Origin: Symbiodinium kawagutii
Lineage: Eukaryota > Sar > Dinophyceae > Suessiales > Symbiodiniaceae
Length of the DNA stretch: 64,000 nt
Assembly (NCBI GenBank): GCA_009767595.1
Contig: VSDK01004557.1
Location: 70,492-134,491 of the forward strand
Direction of reading: 5' to 3'
Shown: positions 45,101-56,409 of the stretch, piece after piece
Layout of the letters: each line of letters starts with the position of its first letter
How positions within the stretch are numbered: the first letter of the stretch is position 1
The notes under the pieces: model-generated
What the model was told of the DNA's origin: nothing
The model's database searches: none
What the model saw: the letters and a program-made list of their open reading frames with translations, nothing else
Translations under genes and position numbers: made by a program

Positions 45101-45870
45101 GCCATCCCAAAATCAAATCTCAGTATCTCAACACCACAAGACATCGTATTCCGGAGAATGTAAGTTGACCTGTATGGATACCATAGCAGCGCAGGTCAAA
45201 CAGGTGTGAAGGGGTCATTGTCATTGACTGACTTCTGGAATTTGGAGACTTGAAAATTGTGCCGGCTACACAATCAAAACTCCGGTTGAATCATGACTTT
45301 GCGAAAGTTCACTCATCCCCACACCATCTTTGTCAATGCCTTATCAGCGACGGTCAGTGGCACCAGGTCCAAATATCACCCACTTATCTACTGCTCCAAA
45401 CAACGTTGCAACAGCCCACCCCATGCGGTTTCGCCAAGTTGCAGCACCGTGAGCAGGTCCTGATCCTGAACGCAGCGAGCCCAGTGGCCAGGTGATGCTT
45501 GGTTCATGGTCACTAGGATGATGGGAATCTGTTGGTTGCTGCGGCGTGCCCATGCCAGGTGCCAAAAACGTGGGCTTTAACCGTGGGCAAACTGGTTTCA
45601 AGGTGTATGATCGCTCTGCAAAAGGCCAGCTGTTCCACCAATTCTGATGGATAAAATGCCTGAACATTGCGTGTAACCTACTTATGGATGTATATGTTTG
45701 CCCCTCTCAGTGGTATCACTTTCCAAATCTGTGGATTCCAAAAATGTTTCATTGGAATCCCCAGGGGTGGATGACCGAGAAAAAACGAACTAGCCATGGT
45801 TAGCTAGTGAACAAATTCTTTCCCTGCATTTGGGCGCAGCAGTCGGAAGCGCACATATATTCATACAGAA

Positions 45871-46113
45871 TTGGATATGGGGCACCATCAAGTCTGCAAA
45901 ACCGATCTTCTTCAAGGGAAAACCATCGAATCCATATGGACGGCTGAGAGGTTTCCCAAATCACCACTGTGGGCAGTCCCCTTGCGACTGGTGCAGAAAC
46001 ATGCGGGCACAGAAATGGTCATCAACAACCCATGGATCCATGGCGTTTCAGTAACGAGTATCAACAACATCATCAGCCCGTTATTGGCAATGAACAGCCT
46101 TGCCATCTGGTGA
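45871..46113 (+). CDS. Possible exon or short gene, product unknown
   Basis: Plus-strand frame of 80 codons ending in TGA: DLLQGKTIESIWTAERFPKS, PLWAVPLRLVQKHAGTEMVI and GVSVTSINNIISPLLAMNSL. No domain. Confidence 0.35.
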   Translation: MDMGHHQVCKTDLLQGKTIESIWTAERFPKSPLWAVPLRLVQKHAGTEMVINNPWIHGVSVTSINNIISPLLAMNSLAIW

Positions 46114-46375
46114 CTGCTCACCGATTGGCAACATGAAAATAATTAGCTATTATTATTTCATGTCATACCATCCATGACCATCCATGGCCCTCCATGACCA
46201 ACGATTGAGCACTGAAATTGCTTGCACCGTCAAATTTGGAACTTTCCTCCTGTTGCTCAAACTTACCACCGGAAGTGGAAATCCAATGAAATTCCCCAGA
46301 TCTGATTGGATTCACCTGCCCAGATTCCCTACCACTGAGTTGGAAATCCCAACCGAGTCCTCCCTTGCGGTTCAC

Positions 46376-46514
46376 CTGCCCAGATCTGAGCCTCCCCACG
46401 GTCACTCGTTGCTTCCCCTGCTGCAAGACGAGCATCGCCTGCCGTTCCGCGATCCTTTGCCGCGTCCCAGCAGCTTCGTCCAGCTTGCCCTGCGTCTTGG
46501 GTCCTCGAACCCAC
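46376..46514 (-). CDS. Exon, coiled-coil-like, product unknown
   Basis: 139 bp on the minus strand with canonical borders: GTTCCAG before 46514 and GGGCAG|GTGAAC after 46376. It encodes WVRGPKTQGKLDEAAGTRQR, IAERQAMLVLQQGKQRVTVG and RLRSGQ. Charged and Gln-rich, high G/C at third positions. The other two frames read less like protein. No family assigned. Confidence 0.6.
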
Positions 46515-47069
46515 CTGGAACTGGTTGGGCCCAGCTGTGCCCAGCTGTGATGGATGGCAAGGTGATGGATGGCTGGGAAGAAAAAATGATGGCAGAGACA
46601 AAGTAAACCAAGGAAAATCCAAACAAACGGACTATAGCAAATGATTGCACACCTGGGCTTCTAGATTCCACGATGCAATTCCACGATGCATGAACCGAAA
46701 CATCGGCCAGTTCATCCATCCAAAAGTCCGGACTGGCAAGACTTATTCCATCACAGGAGGGCGGGGGCAAACATTGAGGGTGGATCCAACCACAAAAGGT
46801 CACCGCAACTGTTTTCCCCATGAACTCAGCAAATGACGCCTAGCATGACACCCTGGACTCATGGTGTCAGGGGGATCGCGGCTAATCCGGTCCAAATGAT
46901 ATCATCTCCTTAACTCCCAATGGGGAGTCATGATCAAACAAATAACTCGTCCTACAACAACCCAGCCGCCGAAACACAAAGCAATCAGTCGGCAGAGCAT
47001 CGACTATATCGTCTCGCAAATCGCTCTCTCAATCTGACTAACTTTAGTTGGATTCCCATTCTAAGATAT

Positions 47070-47256
47070 GGGTTTGGGTCAAAACCCTGTACTCCTGGTT
47101 CCCCATCATTAACCATTGTTATAGTTTTATTGGTTACTATCCACCATTTCTCTCTCTCCATCGTCATCAGGCCAAGGTCTGTCCCAGCTAGGCTGGGGGA
47201 CGAGATACAATCTACCACAGAAAGATTATTGTTGGTTAAAGCCTTGACCCATAGCC
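47070..47256 (+). mobile_element. MITE-like element, family 1, copy D, with about 75-bp insertion
   Basis: Ends GGGTTTGGGTCAA and TTGACCCATAGCC, flanked by ATAT (47066-47069, 47257-47260). The left half follows the family; then about 75 extra bases (about 47150-47225) interrupt before the right end resumes at GATTATTGTTGGTTAA. A minus-strand frame (46985-47389) reads through the whole element without a stop and enters coding-like sequence directly upstream. Confidence 0.8.
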
Positions 47257-47264
47257 ATATTTCA

Positions 47265-47400
47265 ACACATCCAATTGCGGGCACGACCGCCTCTTCCCTG
47301 AGCTCCTTGTTGCGCACCCCCGGGCGAGTATGCGCTATGGACTCGAACGCGTTAGAAATAGACAACGACTGCTGTAATTCTCCATGCAACGACTTGCCTT
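47265..47400 (-). CDS. Possible exon abutting a family 1 element
   Basis: Minus-strand segment QQSLSISNAFESIAHTRPGV then RNKELREEAVVPAIGCVEI, ending where the element at 47070-47260 begins. No domain. If it is an exon, the element would mark the start of the following intron. Confidence 0.4.
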
Positions 47401-47747
47401 TGCAGGGAAATCATGGGACATTTAAGTATCAAACACCATTCTTGACCATCATCAGCCATCATGCCATCATTAAACCACCATTTTCCAGCGTGTCATTGTA
47501 CCCAGTGAAGAATGATCAACCATCAACGTCAAAGACAAACAACCACTCATTTATTCATTTCTGCCGCACTTGATTTCTACACTACATCATCAAAAGGGTG
47601 GACGGCATTGGACAATCGCTGGGTTTCCCTTTCCGCAAAAACATCCCGAGAAAACACGGCGTCTGGACATTCAGGGGCCATTAGTTATGAATGTTAATTG
47701 TTATGAGCAATATTGAGCAATATTCAACAGGTAAGGGCAATCATCTG

Positions 47748-47990
47748 CTATAAAGCACTGTTGTGATAACATTGGCAAATGGCTGATAGGCGCCAATGGA
47801 ATGCTGTGGGCGCTGCCAACCTGGCTGCTGGGTTGACAAGGCACAAGGGCTGGCGAGCAGGTGTCGCCTTTCGCTTCTTGAAAGACTTCTCCAGGGCCAC
47901 AGGTTGGAACAGCTTGCGATCCTGGAGCTTCTTCTCCTGGCAGCAGGTTTCAGGGTCCAACATGGTCCAATCTATGTGGATTCAAACGAG
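47748..47990 (-). CDS. Coding-like, strand ambiguous
   Basis: Minus strand: EKKLQDRKLFQPVALEKSFK then KRKATPARQPLCLVNPAARL. Plus strand over the same bases: RLSLLERLLQGHRLEQLAIL. Both are open. The Lys-rich minus reading is slightly favoured. Confidence 0.3.
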
Positions 47991-48693
47991 CTAGCCCCGC
48001 CACCATGAAACGAATGGCCCTTGCGTGGCAACATGATTAATCGCAGGATGAGCTCACGCGGGGTGGCGTGGTTGACCTGGCTGTCCTGGTTGCGCTTGTC
48101 CCAATTCTTTCGATTTTTAGCCACCATCAACATCCAAAAAACAATGCTTCATTACCACTCTCTCTCCGGTGATTGCAGGCTACCCATCTGCATTGGTTTT
48201 CGCAGCGACTGGGTATAGCCACCAAAAACTATATACGCTCATGAGGCCTTGCCCGGGACAGAAAAGCTCTTGACGAAACATGCGTAACAACTTGTATGCT
48301 TGTCACCGTGCGTCAATGATCACTATCATCGACCACAATTACTTTGGTATACCGTGAGTATGATAGAATACCAGTTCCACACAATTATTTGATAATCACT
48401 ATCATTTGTACCACTTAAGTGCATAGTTGATTGAATAACTGGATACGATATACGAGCACCGCATTCGCCAACCGGCCCTTAACAGTTCAAACGAAAAAAA
48501 ATTGACCTGTGAGACTTGTCCATATGGGAACCGTCACAGGCTCCTAAATTCCAGAATGTGATGGGGATGACTGTGCACCATGAATGACTTTGACTGGTAG
48601 TCTATTCATGTTTATTCCATACCCATGATCCACCACTTGTGTTTCCATTGAGCACCGTCAAGTCATTGACCATCCATGGTTATTCGATCCATG

Positions 48694-48966
48694 TCAATAT
48701 TCAATATCAACACCAACAGCTGGACCAAATAACAAATATAGGATATTCAGTGGTTCTCTATTCATTGGATCCATTGAACATTGAATCAAAGAACTAAGTT
48801 GGTCATTTTCAATCGCTGGACACCCGGCATCCAGCAGCCTCCCCCCAAATTCCCCCACCAGCTGCTGCAGTCTCTGCGGGGTGCCGCTGCAACGTGTCCC
48901 GAGCTCAGCCCGGCTGTATGTGGCACCCAGCTCCAAGGCCATGGACAGATGTGGATAGCCCAGGAC
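48694..48966 (-). CDS. C-terminal exon, product unknown
   Basis: Minus-strand exon after CCTTGGCAG (before 48966), open to a stop at 48694. It encodes VLGYPHLSMALELGATYSRA, RCSGTPQRLQQLVGEFGGRL, LDAGCPAIENDQLSSLIQCS and further. Composition and third-base bias look coding at least to about 48810. No domain recognised. Confidence 0.45.
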   Translation of the reverse strand, partial: VLGYPHLSMALELGATYSRAELGTRCSGTPQRLQQLVGEFGGRLLDAGCPAIENDQLSSLIQCSMDPMNREPLNILYLLFGPAVGVDIEY

Positions 48967-49350
48967 CTGCCAAGGATTCCACTGCTTGGTGCTGCGCGGC
49001 CATGCTCGGCTCATCTTGACGCAAGATCCGATGCTCGATGTGTAAGCGCATTGGTGCGCAAGTTTGATGCGTAGCACAAGTGTGAAAAATGATGGCATAA
49101 CCACATCATGCGCAATGATGGAAAAAAGGAACAATGGCAAGGGTTCTCACATGACACCTGTGGGCTCGACAGCCCGTATAAGTACATAAATATGAAATGG
49201 CATTTTTGACAGCAGTCCTCGTTTCCAAGTGGCTTAAAATGGGCTTTATTTATTCAACCACAGTGATATCCCCCTTGGAATTACGCTTCAAATTGATAGT
49301 CACAACCCTCCAGGTCCAGCTTCGCCGCTGGGTCCATCTGGGTCCCGCAC

Positions 49351-49452
49351 CTTGAACGCGGCCGCATTCGTGGCAGCCAACTTCGACTTCTTCTTCGAAG
49401 CCGTTGCGGTCGACTTCATCGGCATGGCGTCCGCTGGGTCGATGGGCCGCCA
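49351..49452 (-). CDS. Exon, Lys/Ala-rich, product unknown
   Basis: 102 bp (34 codons) with borders AACATCAG before 49452 and TTCAAG|GTGCGG after 49351. It encodes WRPIDPADAMPMKSTATASK then KKSKLAATNAAAFK. The basic, alanine-rich stretch could be a nuclear or nucleolar targeting tail, but this is a guess. Confidence 0.55.
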
Positions 49453-50185
49453 CTGATGTTTGCTAGGGCAACTGTTGGTAAGGAACTGTTGCTACATCTT
49501 GTGAGTTCAATCCTAGTCACCATCCTGTTGAAGTACCCATGGATCAAAAGGATTTAATAAAGCGAGCTGCAGGAAGTGATCAGGGGTCGGAACTACTCGG
49601 GCTAGAAGTCAAACCACACTGAGGTGTAGAATGAGTACAGCACAGCTGAACTTGGCCTGATTCTGATAGATTCATCAGCATGGGCGTCGCAAACAGATCC
49701 AGGCAAAATGACGGCGACCAAATTCGAAAAGGTTGCCAGTGATATACCTTTCTCAGTGTAGAAAGCCACGTGATTATCAATTGATTAATTGGCTTTGAAG
49801 GTATTCTATTTTTGGAAGATGTCGCATTGAAATCCACTGGAATAAGGTTAGAGATGTTTAGACTACACCATTGAGGGCTACAATTGCGAAATCCACCAAT
49901 GAGTTCCAAGCCTAAATCACCCTAAATCACAGGAAGCATCTGGACCCCGGTGGCCCGGTTCACAAGCTGTGCCCGTGGTGCTGTCCGATCACTGCCGGCC
50001 ACCAGCAAGTGGGTTGCCTGAAGCGAAGGATGGGCCTCACCGTATCACCACCATAAATTTTATGAGGGGAACCCATCAGATTTGACAGGAAAACCCTAGG
50101 TTTCCACAGCTCGATAGTAGCTGATGCATGCTGATGCCCTATACCTTCACTGCAATTCAAGTGCCTTTGGGGTTCCCACTGATTT

Positions 50186-50300
50186 AGCTGTGGGTCAAAA
50201 CCCCTGCTTCCCCATCATTAACAATTGTTTTCCCATGTTTTCCCTATAGTTTGTTGGTTATTATCCACCATTGGTGGTTGGCCAATATTGACCCATAGCC
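50186..50300 (+). mobile_element. MITE-like element, family 1, copy E
   Basis: 115 bp, ends AGCTGTGGGTCAA and TTGACCCATAGCC, flanked by ATTT on both sides (50182-50185, 50301-50304). Confidence 0.8.
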
Positions 50301-50539
50301 ATTTTACAAAACCAAGAAAACAGCGTCTGGACGTTGTGCATGAAAGTTACAGGACGAAGCTGCGATCCTGCTCTTCTTTCGTAGCGCGTGTCGTCCCAAG
50401 ATGCCCACATCTTCTGCCAAGATCAACAAACTGCGTGCATTCATAGGTGTCACTGCTATCACTTGAATCTGGTTCTCTCCAAGCTGTCGGACACCAAAAC
50501 TACCACCAAAACGATAACCAACTTATCTACAACCCAATC

Positions 50540-50786
50540 AATTGCAGTTGCTCCGCACCAAAAAAGCTCACGCAGCGAACAGGCTTGCTTGCTAGATCAT
50601 GCAGATTTTTCTGATGCAATTTTTCTGTCCGGTGGCTTTGTTGTTGCTTACTTAGGCACCAGAACCGGCTGGGTCAAGCTATGTCTGCCACAGTGGCAGA
50701 AGCGCGTCCCTGCCTGTGGGGAGAAGCACACGTCAGTGGCCTCGGTGCGTGTGAAGATCGATGCATGGCATCAAGGCACCCACTAA
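50540..50786 (+). CDS. Possible exon, product unknown
   Basis: Plus-strand frame ending in TAA: SEQACLLDHADFSDAIFLSG, GFVVAYLGTRTGWVKLCLPQ and KHTSVASVRVKIDAWHQGTH. No domain. Confidence 0.35.
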
Positions 50787-51305
50787 GCGATTGAGACAAT
50801 CCACTGGTCACCAACTCACCAAACTAGTAATTGACACTGGTTCAGTCAGGTGACCTGATACACTGGTCATCTTGGATTGGTAAAGGTGCCCATCAACACC
50901 ACATCCAACCACTATGCTCCTGGGTGATTGTGCCCTGAGCCAATATCAGGCGGTGATTTGAACCTCGTGCACGTCCTCTGGCATAAACCTGCACAAACAG
51001 TCTTTCTCCAAAGTGTGGACAAAGTCCGGCTCGATCGGATTTAACTTTGTGCAACTGTGCCGCTGTGATTGTTGAGGTTCTATTTTGGTTTGGAGTGGTC
51101 CTTAAGCTAGCCAATGCCCGTGCAGCTCTTGCATATCTATAGGCAACATATCTAAATAAGAATGCTGCAGCAAATGCGTGTTGGTCATAGGAAATAAAAA
51201 TCTATAAACATTGTATACTGGCGTTGGGAGATTGAGCTGTTGAAAACACCCGTTTCGGATCAATCGCCATCTGTTGGTGAAATTGGGAGTGGTTGATCAG
51301 CAGCC

Positions 51306-51414
51306 GGAGGTTTCTCAAAATAGACATATCCTTAATCAAGATCAATTAAGCATGTATAAGTAGCCTATAGTAATAAACCAGCCGCCTTTGGGGGTTCCCT
51401 ATTTTTGAGAAGCC
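51306..51414 (+). mobile_element. MITE-like element, family 2, diverged copy D
   Basis: Ends GGAGGTTTCTCAAAATAG and CTATTTTTGAGAAGCC, about 109 bp, with GGGGGTTCCC near the right end as in other copies. No clear target duplication. Confidence 0.55.
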
Positions 51415-51607
51415 AGCAATTGACAGCGCGATGAATTTCACCATCCTGGACCGTGGAGACCCTGGCAGTCGCCACGACTGGGCTGGCCGACTGCATAGCC
51501 CTCGCAGGCCTTGATGGCCATGTCAGGGCCTCATCACGGCACCCCGAAAGGTCATGGAAGAGTCACGCGCTCTGAATGCGAGATAATAGTTGAAACAAAT
51601 CGCAATA

Positions 51608-51702
51608 ATGTATATAAATAAATAAATAAATATATATATATATATCTAAATATCGAAGTATAAATATAAATGCAAACATATATATATATATATAAATAAA
51701 AA
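51608..51702. repeat. AAATA/(TA)n repeat block
   Basis: AAATAAATAAATAAATA followed by TA runs in two blocks. Confidence 0.85.
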
Positions 51703-52392
51703 TTCATAGCTATTCTCAATGCTATCCTTGTTATAACCAACCGCATCCAACAACTTAGTTCACTCAAATTAAACTCACTTGCATAAATACATGAATCGAT
51801 TCCTGAGCCAACAAACGGTGACTCAACCATCTTCGTGCTTTGGATTTGCCTGTCTCTTCTGGTTTTATTGGAAGTCGCCGCATGTCACTGCTTGAGTGAA
51901 GACTCGCAGATTCTCACGAAGATGCTGCCTTGAAAGTGCTAGTGGTGCTCCTACAGCGAAAATGCTGAGAAAAAACCTGGAACCAATACCTGCTTGGTGG
52001 TAACCCCTGTGAAAACTATTGGTTGACCAACCATTCCAAATATTGGTGAAATAAACTTGTCTCAAACCACCAACTGATACTAACCACCCCAGTCTATCTT
52101 AAAAGGCTGGTGATTTATTCCACTGACATTCAGGGGGCTTATTCAGCACTGGATTATATACTGATTGCAAGCGCACTTTTTTAAAGCCACAGCAACAATA
52201 CCAGTGCGGCAAGTAAACAAACACTGTAATGCCAAACGTCCATGCACAGTGTAATTCCATGCAGCAAGTGGGTTTAAATGGAGTTACAAACGCCCTTAGC
52301 CAACAATCAATGAGGAGATTACGCTGTGATACGCCGAGGATGTATGATTATGTGTTATGATGTGTAATCGTTAGCAAGCAAATATATCATGT

Positions 52393-52610
52393 TCACCTGT
52401 GCTGAGCCGCTCCACAACGTGCTCCCATCACCACGCAGCAGTTTTTTTCTCGAACCTGCAACGCTGTACATTGCGCAGGTTGGCACAGAACCGATCTCTG
52501 GGCGCCTTCAGCTGCCAGAGTCACCAAAGTCCACCGTCCAATTCGCAACGATCTGGTCCACCCAGGGAATGAAGATCTCAGCACAGCAAGGGGCTCCCAA
52601 GATCACAGCC
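52393..52610 (-). CDS. Coding-like region with in-frame TGA, product unknown
   Basis: One minus-strand frame reads GAPCCAEIFIPWVDQIVANW TVDFGDSGS, then TGA, then RRPEIGSVPTCAMYSVAGSR and KKLLRGDGSTLWSGSAQ in the same frame. This could be an intron with an unseen border, a pseudogene stop, or two unrelated segments. No domain. Confidence 0.35.
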
Positions 52611-53227
52611 AGGGAGGATTTGGAATACCAAGGAGTTCCGACCAAATTAGACTTTCGGTCTTAAGGAGTGATGGACAAGACCCTTGAAAACGATACAATG
52701 GCAAACAAGCGGAAAAAAGAATGTCTAACGTTTGCTTTTGTGGGCGCATCCAATACTTAGACACATGTGCTAGGTCATTTGTTTGGTTATAAGTCATGAC
52801 CCATGACCACGGGCCAGGAATTTCATCAGAAAGCAACCATGCAAGACGAGTAGATATATGGGTTGTTGCTCTTTGCTAGTATGCAAAACCATTTGCACAC
52901 TGATCCAGGTACGTACGCGGAAACCGTCGCATGCCACTCAAACCTAGCCATAAGTCGTCCAAACAAAGCAACAATTTTTAACGGTGTGAAAAGCCCATGA
53001 GAAGATATGTCTATGACAAGTGTGTAGCTATGGACTTTTCATAACTTTTCCAACCACCTGGGTGTTTCTCAACACCCCCAAATCGTCCAGTGTTTAACCA
53101 TTGTTGGTGATAAACCACCCCGAAATCCTCCAGCACTTAAGCATTCATAGCACTGAACCATGCATTTTTGATGTAACCGTGTCACCTGTGAGAAACCAAC
53201 CACATGCAACTTTCAGCATCCATAGGC

Positions 53228-53350
53228 AAGAGACGGCATCTCCCAACAAAGGCCACGTACCCACCGGCTCCTTCACCTTCAAGTCCGCCTTCTTGGCAGA
53301 TCCACAGGTCACTTCCTTCACTGCGCCTCCCTGCACCTGCAGGCGCATCG
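53228..53350 (-). CDS. Possible exon, product unknown
   Basis: Minus strand: LQVQGGAVKEVTCGSAKKAD then LKVKEPVGTWPLLGDA. Another minus frame is open for 207 codons over 53182-53805 but is less protein-like here. No domain. Confidence 0.35.
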
Positions 53351-53844
53351 GGTGAACAAACCCAGAAGAAGTGCCTAAGATGTAAAAGTTTTGTGAGAAT
53401 TTTGCTTAATTTTGGATCATTTGCGAATTTGATCATTTTTGTAGAAGTGCCCTTTGGTAACTTCCAGCAGCATTTGAACATTTTGCTTAATCTTGGGTCA
53501 TTCCAACAGTATTCGAGAAAAGAATGCATGCTACAGGCTACATGGCTTCTACCGGCTGTGGGGGATGTCCTGAAAAGGTACCGCAGACCTTCTGACCTGG
53601 CTGCCTTGTCAAAAGGCTGAAGGCTGACAGGTTCGTTGTTCTTCATCGACCTTTCTTTTCGAGATGAACCGGCTGGATGATCTGGAAGTTTGTCAGACCT
53701 ATGATGATGGAATTTGCAAAGTGAATCATAAATGAAATCATCACATACAGTACTGTGGTGGATCTGCTGGCAGCAAACTCTTCGTGGACTTGCAAGACTT
53801 GTCATCGTTCAGGTGTCAATTACAGGCTGCGTGTGTCTTGCCTT

Positions 53845-54129
53845 CTAGAAGGCATCATCTAACGTGCCAGGTTTGGAACACGACGCTACCCAGAAAGAGC
53901 CCACAGGCTGTAAGCATATAGCATACAAACCCGCATTACACTTTATGAGCAAATCTGAACCTGTGTAACTGCCACATGTATCTCCGTTGGTGTATGCAAG
54001 GGTGATCATGTGTGAAATTGTGCGAGTAAAAAGTAGTGTGTGCACACCTGCATCTCTAAAATGCGTGGATGTGTTGAAAAGCCATGGCCTGCCAAGAGTT
54101 GCAACATCGACAATCTGGTGTAACCTCAA
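53845..54129 (-). CDS. Possible terminal exon, product unknown
   Basis: Minus-strand frame of 95 codons to a stop at 53845: MRLHQIVDVATLGRPWLFNT, HTLLFTRTISHMITLAYTNG and NAGLYAICLQPVGSFWVASC. No domain. It may follow the 54.4 kb segment. Confidence 0.3.
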   Translation of the reverse strand: MRLHQIVDVATLGRPWLFNTSTHFRDAGVHTLLFTRTISHMITLAYTNGDTCGSYTGSDLLIKCNAGLYAICLQPVGSFWVASCSKPGTLDDAF

Positions 54130-54404
54130 TGCACACCAGGACCAATTTCCCGGCCGTACAAGGACCCTGCAGTGACATGGTTATTTGGGGCACCCAACAG
54201 TTTAAGCCATTGTTTCCCCATCAGAATTTCACATGTATCCGACACTGCAGTTCTTTTGGGTGATTGCCGATTGTGCCAAGAGAATGCAAGGCTTTTTCAT
54301 GTTTCCCCCCCCCCACAGTTGCAATCCCCCAAGTATCGAGAGAACCTCTCCACAAGATCTATTTCCATTGGTTTTCTATCGGTTCGTTCTCTCTCTCTCT
54401 CTCA

Positions 54405-54610
54405 CCTTGAAGCCAGCTCCCGAAGCTTTCATCAAGCTGTGCCTCGCAGTAGTGTACGGTGACCGTCCCAGACTGCAAGCAACACACCGCGCAGTACTCC
54501 TGGGAATGCTGAAGGCACTTGTCTCTAGCTTCCCTTAGTGGTACCCCAAAACATGTCTTGTTGCCATCTTCGCGCTGATCCTGGGACAGCATGTGTGAGG
54601 CCTGACAACA
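54405..54610 (-). CDS. Coding-like segment, Cys-containing, product unknown
   Basis: Minus-strand frame: ASHMLSQDQREDGNKTCFGV, REARDKCLQHSQEYCAVCCL and GTVTVHYCEAQLDESFGSWL. Several Cys and His residues, but no recognised finger spacing. A CT-dinucleotide run at 54391-54404 follows. Confidence 0.4.
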
Positions 54611-54910
54611 ACTGGAAAATAACAGCTTTCGACTTGTCCAAAAGAGCATGCAAAAACAACCTGAATTCTCAACTCATTCGTCCAGCAGTGGAATTGTACT
54701 GACAATTCCATGGGACCTATTGGCACATCATGCAATGCAAATAATCAATCAAATAGCCGAATAAACAAACAAATGGCATCAAATGGCTACCTATGTCTAG
54801 GAACTAGGAACTAGCGTGATTGATCATGTGGAACAAGAAATGATACGGACTCATAAGAACCAACCATCATCAACTGAAGGTGGCTGGTGGTTTGTGGTTA
54901 GTTCCAACCC

Positions 54911-55035
54911 GCCCCAAAGAATTCGTCAAATGGTGCATCATTCCAAGGCGCCACTGCACCAGTGGCTGGGGGCGGCCGCCCCAAAGAATTCGTCAAATGG
55001 TGCATCATTCCAAGGCGCCCCTGCACCAGTGGCTG
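54911..55035. repeat. 67-bp tandem duplication in coding-like sequence
   Basis: The segment starting GCCCCAAAGAATTCGTCAAA at 54911 recurs at 54978 with one mismatch over about 58 bp. On the minus strand each copy encodes PATGAxAPWNDAPFDEFFGA, but in different frames because 67 is not a multiple of 3. Confidence 0.9.
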
Positions 55036-55734
55036 GCGCAGACTGGGAAACAGCACGCAGGCCACAAACGCCATCCTGAGCGACCGGTGTGGTGAGTCAT
55101 CAGCCATGGGCTATGGATTCAACTATTTTGGACCCCATGGGGACCTCTCAAAAAATGATGGGTCCCCTAGGGATTAAATTCAGTTTGCTAGATGATTCAG
55201 ATTGCGAATGAGCATCCTACCACAACGAAACAGTCGCCAGGTGTGCATGCTCTGTGTTCTGCCATAGCCTTTGGCACCTTGTGCCGCGAATGGGGCTACC
55301 ACCTACTGCCCGAGTGATGGACAGCATGAACAAACGAAGCATTCAACATTGGTGGGACCACTCGGACACCACCCTTGCCCATCTTACCCCAGGCCATTGG
55401 ACACATCTGCACAAATGCTATCTATGCTTCAATTGCATTCAATTGCAATCTCGCACATTTTTGCTGTACATCGGTCATTAGAAACCTATGTGTACGTATG
55501 TACATGAACATGCATAGTTATGTGGACTTGCACATGTGCATGAGTCAGCACATGCTCATATGTTGTGGTTTCACGAAACCCGAAATATAAACGACCATAC
55601 GTACCCACATCCATTGCAACACGCCATAATGAGCAATTTGAGAGTACCGAGTGAGTACTGCAATGTTAGGTCTAGATTGATGAACCGCCACCAGTTCTAC
55701 CATTGTTTTGCCATACATAGCTAGTGATTTCCCA

Positions 55735-55920
55735 TCAAACCTGCTGGGGTTGAATGGCTGGGGCCTCCCTTCGTGATTGCAACCTGCCGCCCCATGTCTG
55801 CAAGGCTGCCAGTAAAGCCCGAGCATCTGGAAACTTGGCGCGCAGCGCTGCTTCTGCGGCGGCGGAGACCGGCACAGGTTCCTTGTCAGTGCTGAGTTGA
55901 GAGAAGTTGACATGTTTCAA
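55735..55920 (-). CDS. Possible exon, product unknown
   Basis: Minus-strand frame of 61 codons: FSQLSTDKEPVPVSAAAEAA then LRAKFPDARALLAALQTWGG. Ala-rich helix. No domain. Confidence 0.45.
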   Translation of the reverse strand: MKHVNFSQLSTDKEPVPVSAAAEAALRAKFPDARALLAALQTWGGRLQSRREAPAIQPQQV

Positions 55921-56409
55921 TGATCAAATTGATGGTCACAGGATGTCACAGGATTCTCTTTCTTTGTTTTCGTTCTTTCGTTTTTTTTACTTCCTCTCTA
56001 TCTCTCCCTAGGTCACATTACAATCCCGGGAACCATCAGTCTGCCAACGACTCAGAGACCACACCGATTCAACCGACCTCATCCGAACGGAGCCAACTAC
56101 CAGATTCAATCCCCTGTCAAAGATCCCACCGATTCAGTGGCCACAGATTTTCTTGGAGGGTGCGGCCTTTGAGCATGGCCAAGATACTTTTGAGGTATTT
56201 ATCAACAGTGATGGTGAATAACCGTGAGTCATGGTTTCAAGACATCATAACTAACGTTCGTGGTGGCTAATCGTGGCTGCTCATAGAGTGATAGTGAAAA
56301 AAATCCCGACCACAGCTGGCTTCAGTGGTGTCTAAATCATGTCCCCAGCATTTTCATGCACAGTACACACACACACGTCCAGCTGCCAGTGGTAGAGAAT
56401 TGATCGGAG

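Noticed and set aside
50295..50320. AGCCATTTT resembling part of the dinoflagellate spliced leader
   Set aside because: Only about nine bases match, and they are the right end and target site of family 1 copy E. No full spliced-leader relict was found in the window by eye.
53182..53805. 207-codon minus-strand frame
   Set aside because: Longest unassigned frame, but its best coding-like part (53228-53350) reads better in a different frame. The rest has internal repeats (TTTTGCTTAATYTTGG twice) and no domain.
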